Origin: JBBSHJ01 sp038253135
Lineage (GTDB): Bacteria > Actinomycetota > Actinomycetes > Mycobacteriales > QHCD01
Assembly: GCA_038253135.1 (NCBI GenBank)
Contig: JBBSHJ010000118.1
Coordinates: 1 to 8,836, forward strand
Reading direction: 5' to 3'
DNA length: 8,836 bases
Below the pieces are notes generated by a model, which saw only the letters and a list, made by a program, of their open reading frames with translations, was not told where the DNA came from and ran no database searches. A program made the translations under genes and the position numbers. This document shows, piece after piece, positions 1-6,097 of the stretch (within the stretch, counting starts at the first letter, position 1; every line of letters starts with the position of its first letter).

Positions 1-1715
1 GCTGTTTCTCCCCGGCGCTGACGTTGCCGCCCTCGTCATCGATCACCGTGTCGTAGCCGTCCGGCAGCGAGTGCACGAACCGATCGACATACGCCATCTC
101 GGCGACCCGGTGGATCTCTTCCTCGGTCGCGCCCGGCTTGCCGTAGCCGATGTTGTCGCGGATCGATCCGCCGAGGAGCCAGGTGTCCTGCAGGACCATC
201 CCGATCCGGGACCGCAGGTCGTGGCGGGTCAATCTCGCGATGTCGACACCATCGAGGCGGATCACGCCGGAGTCGAGCTCGTAGAACCGCATGATCAGGT
301 TGACCAGAGTCGTCTTGCCGGCACCGGTCGGACCGACGATGGCGACCGTGCGACCCGGCTCGGCCACCAGGGAGAGATCATCGATGAGCGGCCGATCCCT
401 GACGTAGCGGAAGGACACTCCGTCGAACTCCACCCGCCCACGGGATTCGGGAATCGCCGATGCCGGGCGGGCATCGGGCCGCTGCTCAGCGGCGTCGAGC
501 AATTCGAAGACGCGCTCGGCGGACGCGACACCCGACTGCATCACGTTGGCCATCGAGGCCACCTGCGTCAGCGGTTGGGTGAACTGGCGGGAGTACTGGA
601 TGAATGCCTGCACGTCGCCCAGCGACATCGACCCGGAGGCCACCCGCAGGCCACCGATGACGGCGACGATGACGTAGTTGAGGTTGCCGATGAACATCAT
701 CGTCGGCATGATGATGCCGCTGATGAACTGCGCACTGAAACTGGCCTCGTAGAGCTTCTCGTTCTCCGTGTTGAAGACCGCTTCGACCTCATGCTGCCGG
801 CCGAAGACCTTGACGAGTTCGTGGCCGGTGAATGCCTCCTCGATATGACCGTTCAGCGTGCCGGTGTGCTGCCATTGAGCGATGAACTTGCCCTGTGAAC
901 GCCTCGCGATCAGCGTCGTCACCACCATGCTGATCGGAACGGTGACAAGGGCGATCAGCGCCAGCAGCGGAGAGACGATAAACATCATGACGAGCACGCC
1001 GAGCACGGTCAGCAGGGAGTTGATCAGCTGGCTGAGCGTTTGTTGCAGGCTCTGCTGAATGTTGTCGATGTCATTGGTGACCCGGCTGAGGATCTCGCCT
1101 CGGGGCTGGCCGTCGTAGTAGACCAGTGGCAGCCGGTTGAGCTTCGCCTCGACGTCGTCGCGCATCCGCTGCACGGTGCGTTGTACGACGCCGTTGAGCA
1201 CCCATCCCTGCCACAACGACAGCAGTGAGGAGCCGACATAGAGAAAGAGAAACACCGAAGAGCACCCAGCCGAGCGCGTGGAAATCGATGCCGTTGGTGA
1301 CGTGCGTCGCCTGCACCAGGTCGGCGAACTTCGTGTCGCCGTTGGCCCGGAAGCTGGCGACCGCGTCGGCCTTGGACGGATAGTTGGCCACCGCCTTGCC
1401 CAGCACGCCGTTGAAGATGATGTTGGTCGCATGGCCAAGGATCCACGGTCCGATAACCGCAAGGGACACGCTGGCGATGGCGAAGCCCAGCACGATGATC
1501 GCCCGAGCCCGCTCCGGCCGGAGCCGGCGAATCAGCCGCTTCGCCGACGGGACGAAATTGAGTGCTTTCTCCGACGGTTGACCGGCGCGGTTCCACGCCC
1601 CTGGTCCGCGCTGATGGGCCGCAGGAGGAAGCCGCGCCGGAGTCGCCGGGCGACCGTTATCGCCGGCGTCCTCCGACACCGCCTCCTCGCCCGGCGTCCG
1701 TTCGTCGGTGCTCAC
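1..1715 (-). pseudogene. ABC exporter half-transporter (second of pair), frameshifted and cut by the left edge
   Basis: This is a fused membrane/ATPase subunit of a type IV ABC exporter, the downstream partner of the gene at 3483-1750. The GTG start at 1715 follows a GGAGG box. About 58 hydrophilic residues precede TM1 (AIIVLGFAIASVSLAVIGPW), then comes a long TM1-TM2 loop. Near 1250 the coding frame shifts: one frame reads HALGWVLFG, and the sequence then continues in another frame as FLFLYVGSSLLSLWQGW. After that the frame is open to the edge. It holds the membrane domain, Walker A (GPTGAGKTT, about 334-308), the Q-loop region (LQDTWLL, about 195-177) and a non-canonical signature, NVSAGEKQ (25-2). 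Walker B and the H-loop lie outside the window. Removing one T from the TTT at 1252-1250 restores LFGVLFLYVG. The order and the long loop resemble mycobacterial Rv1272c (from memory). The family assignment is firm; substrate is unknown. Whether the frameshift is real or a sequencing error cannot be told here. Confidence 0.85.
1250..1253 (-). other. Apparent +1 frameshift in the ABC exporter gene
   Basis: On the minus strand the coding frame up to here ends ...GWVLFGV. The coherent exporter sequence resumes one base out of register as LFLYVGSSLL. Deleting one T of the three-T run (forward AAA, 1250-1252) joins the halves without loss. Without the correction, the upstream frame runs into arginine-rich non-homologous sequence and ends at a TGA at 1073-1071. 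Confidence 0.8.
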
Positions 1716-1762
1716 GCCGCCTCCGCGGAAAAGAGTGCGTCGGCGGGGCTCACGCCGCCTCC
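1710..1762. repeat. 15-bp direct repeat flanking the exporter gene junction
   Basis: GCTCACGCCGCCTCC occurs exactly at 1710-1724 and 1748-1762. On the minus strand it reads GGAGGCGGCGTGAGC. The copy at 1724-1710 supplies the ribosome binding site and GTG start of the second exporter gene. The other copy holds the last alanine codons and TGA stop of the first exporter gene. The 38-base offset puts the two copies in different reading frames. Confidence 0.85.
1720..1724 (-). promoter_or_regulatory. Ribosome binding site of the second exporter gene
   Basis: GGAGG on the minus strand, four bases before the GTG at 1715. It fixes this start: no better start lies near, and the frame upstream runs back through the end of the preceding gene. 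Confidence 0.6.
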
Positions 1763-3483
1763 TCGGCGGCGAGCTGTGACTCCACGATTTCGACGTACGT
1801 CGGACACTCCTCGAGAAGTTGTTCGTGGGTGCCGAGGCCGACAACCGCGCCGTCCTCGACGACGACGATCTGATCGGCGTCGCGGATCGTGGACACCCGC
1901 TGCGCGACGATGACGACCGTCGAATCGGCCACGTGCGGCCGCAGCGCCGACCGCAGCCGCGCATCGGTCGAGAGATCGAGGGCGGAGAACGAGTCGTCGA
2001 AGAGGAATATCTCGGGTCGGCGTACCAGCGCGCGGGCTATCGCCAGCCGCTGCCGCTGCCCACCCGAGACGTTGGTACCGCCCTGCGCGATCGGGGCCGC
2101 TAGCTGCTCGGGCATGCGCTCGACGAAATCCCGGGCCTGCGCGATCTCCAGCGCCTGCCAGAGCTCTTCGTCGGTCGCGTCAGGATCGCCGTAGCGCAGG
2201 TTGCTCGCCACCGTCCCGGTGAACAGGTAGGGCTTCTGCGGCACCAGACCGATCCGGCTCCAGAGCAGGTCCGGGGCCATCTCACGGATGTCGACCCGGT
2301 CGATCAGAACCGCACCCTTGGTCACGTCCACCAGGCGGGGCACGAGATTGAGCAGCGTGGTCTTGCCGCTCCCGGTCGAACCGATGATCGCCGTCGTCTG
2401 GCCGGGATGCGCGATCAGGGAGACGTCGCGCACCACCGGGGAATCGGCACCCGGATAGAAGAAGCTGACCCCGCGTAACTCCAGCTCGCCGCGACCGTGC
2501 AGCGCGGTGACCGGGCGGGTCGGCGGCCGCACCGAGGTGTCGGTCGAGAGCACCTCGGTGATCCTGTCCGCACAGACCGAGGCGCGCGGCACCATCATCG
2601 CCATGAAGGTCGCCATCATGACCGACATGAGGATCTGCATCAGGTAGTTCAGGAACGCGGTGAGCGCACCGACCTGGATCGCGCCGGAATCGACCCGGTG
2701 GCCGCCGAACCACAACACCGCGACGCTCGAGGCATTGAGCACCAGCATGACCGTCGGGAACATGAACGCCATCAGCCGGCCGACCCGGACGGCGTACGAC
2801 GTGAGGTCGGCATTTGCCTCGGCGAACCGCTCGGTCTCGTAGGGCTCCCGGACGAAGGACCGCACGACCCGGATGCCGGCGATCTGCTCGCGCAGCACCC
2901 GGTTGACGGTGTCGATCCGGGTCTACATCGCCCGGAACCCCGGCACCATCTTGCGGATGATGGAGCCGACAGCGATCAGCAACGCCGGCACGCTGACCAG
3001 CATCAGCCAGGACAGCCCGGCGTCCTCGCGCAACGCCATGACCACGCCGCCGACGCACATGATGGGCGCGGCGACGAAAAGGGTGCAGGCCATGACGACG
3101 AGGGTCTGCACCTGCGTCACGTCGTTGGTATTGCGGGTGATCAAGGAGGCCGCGCCGAATTTGCCGAGCTCCCGGGCGGAATACTGCTGCACGCGGTGGA
3201 AGACCTTCCGGCGCAGTTCACGCCCGATGCCCATTCCGACCTTGGCGCCGAAATAGACCGCCGAGATCGCGCACACCACCTGCACGAGCGTGATGCCGAG
3301 CATCAGCCCACCGGTGCGGAAGATGTAACCGGTGTCGCCCTTGGCCACGCCGTTGTCGATGATGTCGGCGTTGAGGCTGGGTAGGTAGAGCGAGGCGATC
3401 GTCTGGATCGTCTGGAACACCAGCACGGCGGCGAACAGTCCACGAAAGGGCCCGATATTGGCCCGCAACAGCTTGATCAGCAC
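1750..3483 (-). pseudogene. ABC exporter half-transporter (first of pair) interrupted by an amber codon
   Basis: The frame is 577 codons long, typical of an ABC half-transporter. The GTG start (VLIKLLRANIGPFRG) is bounded by an in-frame TGA four codons upstream. Residues 1-186 hold roughly TM1-TM4. Codon 187 is TAG, and the same frame continues with VNRVLREQIAGIRVVRSF, so the gene is broken by one nonsense codon. The ATPase half has Walker A GSTGSGKTT (about 368-376), Q-loop Q416, a canonical signature NVSGGQRQR (about 471-479) and Walker B FLFDDSFSALD, where Asp replaces the catalytic Glu. VIVAQRVSTI has Gln in place of the H-loop His. Such degenerate residues are known from one half of heterodimeric exporters such as TM287/288. 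The partner begins 34 bases after the stop. It resembles mycobacterial Rv1273c; the substrate is unknown. Re-initiation after the stop would give a protein without the first membrane helices, so a working product needs readthrough or a correction of the sequence. Confidence 0.88.
2923..2925 (-). other. In-frame TAG codon inside the exporter gene
   Basis: The minus strand reads GGG TTC CGG GCG ATG TAG ACC CGG ATC GAC. The flanking peptides GFRAM and TRIDTVNRVLREQ are continuous exporter sequence. Relatives have glutamine after the Met (e.g. RRMQSLIDGINRV in the mycobacterial homologue, recalled), so a single C-to-T change of CAG explains it. Confidence 0.9.
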
Positions 3484-3497
3484 GCCGGGAATTCACC

Positions 3498-3531
3498 GCC
3501 AGATGTTTACGGACGCGATCATAAATCTGGC
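3498..3531. promoter_or_regulatory. Imperfect dyad upstream of the exporter genes, possible operator
   Basis: Arms GCCAGAT (3498-3504) and ATCTGGC (3525-3531) are perfect 7-bp inverted repeats. Further T/A matches extend inward (GCCAGATnTnT on both strands). The element begins 14 bases upstream of the exporter GTG and covers the -10-like box, as a repressor site would. No regulator gene is present in the window. Confidence 0.4.
3518..3523 (-). promoter_or_regulatory. Candidate -10 box for the exporter genes
   Basis: TATGAT on the minus strand matches TATAAT at five of six positions and is the most AT-rich spot in the 150-base gap. It lies 34 bases upstream of the GTG at 3483. The hexamer 17 bases upstream (CACTGC) is not a good -35. 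Confidence 0.35.
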
Positions 3532-3609
3532 ATCGAGATCGCAGTGCCCGGGGCCCCCGACGCCGCCGACCAGCGTGGCACGAACGGCACGGCGCGGGCG
3601 AGCGGTTAT

Positions 3610-3624
3610 GCGTACGGCGTACGC
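3610..3624 (-). terminator. Hairpin after npdG, possible terminator
   Basis: GCGTAC-ggc-GTACGC is a perfect 6-bp stem with a 3-base loop, extendable by a G-T and an A-T pair. It starts 9 bases past the npdG stop. There is no U-tract, which is common in high-GC actinobacteria. The remaining gap, 3484-3609, holds only the dyad and -10-like box listed separately. Confidence 0.4.
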
Positions 3625-3633
3625 GTGTCGCGG

Positions 3634-4386
3634 TCAGGAGGGCGGTGCGTAGCCCGGTACCCCGGTCAGCCGAACTCCGGCGTGCGTCCTGTACCTCCGG
3701 TTGACCGCGACCAGGTTGGCGGTGAGAGCCTCGATCTGTCCGGCGTTGCGCAACCGGCCGGCGTACACGCCGCGCATTCCCGGGACCAGATCGGCCAGCG
3801 CCCGCACCTCGTCGGTCGCGTCGCGGTCATCGCCGAGGACCAGCACGTCGCAGTCGACGCGGCGTACCGACGGGTCGGCCAGCAGCACCGCACTCACGTG
3901 GTGAAACGCCGCGACGACGGTGCTGTCCGGCAGCAGCAACGCGGCCTGCTGCGCGGCACTGCCCTCCTCGACGTCGAGCGGGTAGGGGCCACGGTTGTCG
4001 AATCCGATCGGGTTGACGCAGTCGATGACGACCTTGCCGGCCAGGTCGGCGGCGAGGTCGCGGAGCAGCTCGGCGTGCCCCTCCCACGGGACGGCAGCCA
4101 CGACGATGCCGGCCCGGCGGGCGGCGACCGCGTTGGACTCACCGACGACCGGTTTGCGGGAGGTGCCATGCATCTGGTTCAGGACGTCGGCAGCGGCGCG
4201 GGCGCGCTGGGCCGACCGCGAGCCGATGACGGTGGCGATCCCGGCGCAGGCGAACCGGTAGGCCAGTCCCCTGCCCTGCGCGCCGGTCCCGCCCAGCAGG
4301 GCGATGGTGGTGTGCCGCACCTCTCGCGGCCAGTCCGGATGCGCTGCCGGCTGTGATCTCGTCCCCGCTGCCGCGTCGCCAGTCAT
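3634..4386 (-). CDS. npdG: NADPH-dependent F420 reductase (F420:NADP+ oxidoreductase)
   Basis: A cytoplasmic enzyme that moves hydride between NADP(H) and the deazaflavin coenzyme F420, linking the F420 pool to central redox metabolism. The protein has 250 residues, with an N-terminal extension of about 25 over the usual 220-230. A Rossmann fold opens with the dinucleotide loop IALLGGTGAQGRGLA (28-42). SRSAQRA (56-62) follows the second strand, where NADP phosphate is bound in this family. VVAAVPWEGH (95-104) and DCVNPIGFD (122-130) are typical of family strands and the F420 site. The C-terminus (YRTHAGVRLTG) also fits. The ATG at 4386 is preceded by GAGGA with a 7-base gap. It lies 72 bases after the ribonuclease gene on the same strand, so the two may be co-transcribed; a hairpin follows its stop. 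It implies that the organism makes F420. No F420 biosynthesis gene is in the window. Confidence 0.92.
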   Translation of the reverse strand: MTGDAAAGTRSQPAAHPDWPREVRHTTIALLGGTGAQGRGLAYRFACAGIATVIGSRSAQRARAAADVLNQMHGTSRKPVVGESNAVAARRAGIVVAAVPWEGHAELLRDLAADLAGKVVIDCVNPIGFDNRGPYPLDVEEGSAAQQAALLLPDSTVVAAFHHVSAVLLADPSVRRVDCDVLVLGDDRDATDEVRALADLVPGMRGVYAGRLRNAGQIEALTANLVAVNRRYRTHAGVRLTGVPGYAPPS

Positions 4387-4393
4387 CGCACGA

Positions 4394-4398
4394 TCCTC
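4394..4398 (-). promoter_or_regulatory. Ribosome binding site of npdG
   Basis: GAGGA on the minus strand, seven bases before the ATG at 4386. It supports the longer N-terminus, with start at the ATG rather than closer to the Rossmann motif. Confidence 0.6.
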
Positions 4399-4426
4399 GC
4401 ACCCGCCGGGCGACCGGGTCCGAGAG

Positions 4427-4463
4427 CATCAGCCCCGAGGACATCAGCCCCGACGACATCAGC
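4427..4463. repeat. 2.5 copies of a 15-bp tandem repeat across the ribonuclease stop codon
   Basis: Copies are CATCAGCCCCGAGGA (4427-4441), CATCAGCCCCGACGA (4442-4456) and a partial CATCAGC (4457-4463), with one mismatch. On the minus strand each copy carries TGATG. Because the period is five codons, the ribonuclease frame meets three consecutive in-frame TGA codons at 4461, 4446 and 4431. Confidence 0.85.
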
Positions 4464-5910
4464 TGAGGGCGAACCGGACCTCGGGCTTCTCGATATCGGC
4501 GGTCTTGAGTACGACGGAGATCTCCTGACCCGCCTGCAGGCCGTCGCCGTCGCACCGCGCCCGCACCGCCGGCTCGGCGACGGCGATGGTCGAGGGGTGC
4601 TGCCCGTCGGCCCCGTTCCCGTCGACCGTGTGATCGCCGGCCTCCAATACGACCGCGGTGAACCGCTCGCCGATCCGGCCATGCAGCAACCAGGCCTCGG
4701 TGAGGTCGAGCACTGCGTGGTCAAGCTCGCCGGCGCGATGCGCGCTCTCGGCCATCAGTCTCGGCAGTTCCGGCAGCGCGGCCCGCACCCAGTCCGGCGG
4801 CGTCGCACCACCCGAGACGGCGAGGCAGACCTCGCTGCCGAACCGGTCGGCCAGCCGTCGCAACGGCGCGGTGACGTGCGCGTACGGCGCGCCGACTCCG
4901 GCGTGAACGGCGTCGCTCGGCGCCGTACCGTCGAAGCTGGTGTAGTCCGCGCCGCGCATCAGGTGCAGGGCCGCGGCCAGGAAGGCGTCGTGCGGCCCAG
5001 ATCCCGCGTCTACGGCGGACACGACGTCGCCGACGGCCGCGCCGTCCGGCCAGTCGATCCTCAGTGAGTGCGCGATCCTGCGCAGCGCGTCGACCTGCCG
5101 CTCACCCGGCTCGGGAACCGTGCGGACGATGCCGATCTTCGCCTGCAGCATGAGGTCGGCGGCACAGCGTCCCGTGAGCAGCGAGATCTGCGCGTTCGCC
5201 TTCTCCACCGGGAGGGTGCGACGAAATTTCAGCGTCCATGCGCCGTCCGGTCCCTTCTCGACCTCCTGCTCGGCGACGTCGAGTTCGACCGCGTGACGAC
5301 TTCGGGCCTGCGCCGCCAGCACCTCGCCGACCGCAAGCAGGTCCGCGATCGACGGATGCGCGGAGTCGGCGTCGATGCCCCGCTGGACGCCGACATAGTC
5401 GAGTTGCGCGATCGACCGCACGGCCGCCCGTCGCACGTCGACCCCAGTGATCGCCCCGGACCCGTCCAGATCGATCCGCCACAGCGCGGCCGGGCGGTCC
5501 TGGCCGGGGAGCAAGCTCGCCGCGCCCTCGGAGAGCACGGTCGGGTGCAGCGTCGTGCGCGTATCGGGGCAGTACAACGTCTCGCCGCGGCGGCGCGCCT
5601 CGGCATCGACCGGGCCAGCACTCGGCACGAACGACGCCATGTCCGCGATGGCATACCAGATCCGGAAGCCGCTCCCTCGGCGCTCGATGCACAGCGCCTG
5701 GTCGAGATCCGTGCTTCCCGGCGGATCAATGGTGACGAGCGGGATGCCGCGCCGGTCGTCGGTGCCGGGCCGCACGGCCTGCGCTGCCGCGGCCGCGGCC
5801 GCCTCCACCTCGGCCGGGAATGCCTCCGGCACCGCGAGCCGCTTACGGACCGCAGCGTAGGACAGCTCCGGCGGGGCCGAACTGATGATCGGTAGCGATC
5901 GCGACGGCAT
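4459..5910 (-). CDS. RNB-domain (RNase II/R superfamily) ribonuclease
   Basis: Predicted 3'-to-5' exoribonuclease, cytoplasmic, 483 residues, much shorter than E. coli RNase II or R. After a short N-terminal region with an alanine run (38-43) the RNB core begins with VTIDPPGSTDLDQAL (59-73), the acidic Mg2+ motif (D62, D68, D70). The fourth acidic position of RNase II is glutamine here (Q71). FRIWYAIADMASFV (82-95), ETLYCPDTRTTLHPTVLSE (110-128) and YAHVTAPLRRLADRF (343-357) are further RNB landmarks. The last 75 residues look like an S1/OB-type barrel; no N-terminal cold-shock domain is present. This architecture is common in actinobacteria. The ATG at 5910 has GAGGAG ten bases upstream. A GTG at 5928 (VRSART-M) is an alternative. 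The frame is open farther upstream, but that part opposes otsA and has no family resemblance. First gene of a minus-strand run with npdG. Confidence 0.88.
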   Translation of the reverse strand: MPSRSLPIISSAPPELSYAAVRKRLAVPEAFPAEVEAAAAAAAQAVRPGTDDRRGIPLVTIDPPGSTDLDQALCIERRGSGFRIWYAIADMASFVPSAGPVDAEARRRGETLYCPDTRTTLHPTVLSEGAASLLPGQDRPAALWRIDLDGSGAITGVDVRRAAVRSIAQLDYVGVQRGIDADSAHPSIADLLAVGEVLAAQARSRHAVELDVAEQEVEKGPDGAWTLKFRRTLPVEKANAQISLLTGRCAADLMLQAKIGIVRTVPEPGERQVDALRRIAHSLRIDWPDGAAVGDVVSAVDAGSGPHDAFLAAALHLMRGADYTSFDGTAPSDAVHAGVGAPYAHVTAPLRRLADRFGSEVCLAVSGGATPPDWVRAALPELPRLMAESAHRAGELDHAVLDLTEAWLLHGRIGERFTAVVLEAGDHTVDGNGADGQHPSTIAVAEPAVRARCDGDGLQAGQEISVVLKTADIEKPEVRFALS

Positions 5911-6097
5911 CGTCCTGGCGCTCCTCACCCACCCAGCCCTGCGCGGCCGGTTGAGCCGCACCGGATTCGAAGCGCGGTGAGACTCGCTCAGCCGCCACCG
6001 CATTTGCTTGGGCGGTCTCCTCGGTCGCTGCGCGCCTCGCTCGTTCCCCGCTCGGGTGCTCGCTCCCTCGTCAACCGACCTCGATAGCCTGTCAGAG
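5911..6097. other. Divergent intergenic region between the ribonuclease gene and otsA
   Basis: 187 bases between two gene starts, so it should hold promoters for both. Toward otsA there is a -10-like TAGCCT (listed separately). I see no convincing promoter for the ribonuclease. Positions about 6020-6075 consist of repeated CTCGCT/CGCTCG words (e.g. TCGCTGCGCGCCTCGCTCG), a low-complexity pattern like small repeats seen between actinobacterial genes. No RNA gene is evident. Confidence 0.6.
6085..6090 (+). promoter_or_regulatory. Candidate -10 box placing the otsA transcript start at its ATG
   Basis: TAGCCT fits the actinobacterial TANNNT -10 pattern and ends seven bases before the ATG at 6098. 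Transcription would start at or next to the A of ATG, giving a leaderless mRNA. The absence of a real Shine-Dalgarno sequence (only GTCAGAG precedes the ATG) agrees. No clear -35 is visible. Confidence 0.4.

Noticed and set aside
71..898. Long plus-strand reading frame
   Set aside because: Antisense of the exporter gene; its His/Asp/Arg-rich composition is the usual shadow of a GC-rich gene.
1250..1253. Programmed ribosomal frameshift joining the exporter halves
   Set aside because: No slippery heptamer, no stimulatory Shine-Dalgarno or pseudoknot evident, and a partner gene and a neighbour have similar lesions.
2875..2925. Two separate functional genes split at the amber codon
   Set aside because: The split falls inside the transmembrane domain and no ribosome binding site precedes the next start at 2898.
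2497..3384. Long plus-strand reading frame over the first exporter gene
   Set aside because: Low-complexity His/Arg/Asp-rich translation, opposite a strongly matching ABC protein.
5955..5985. GGATTCGAA, resembling a tRNA T-loop
   Set aside because: The flanking bases do not form a T-stem and no anticodon arm or cloverleaf can be drawn on either strand.
6008..6097. 30-codon upstream extension of otsA
   Set aside because: Low-complexity translation of the CTCGCT repeat; the family N-terminus begins at 6098.
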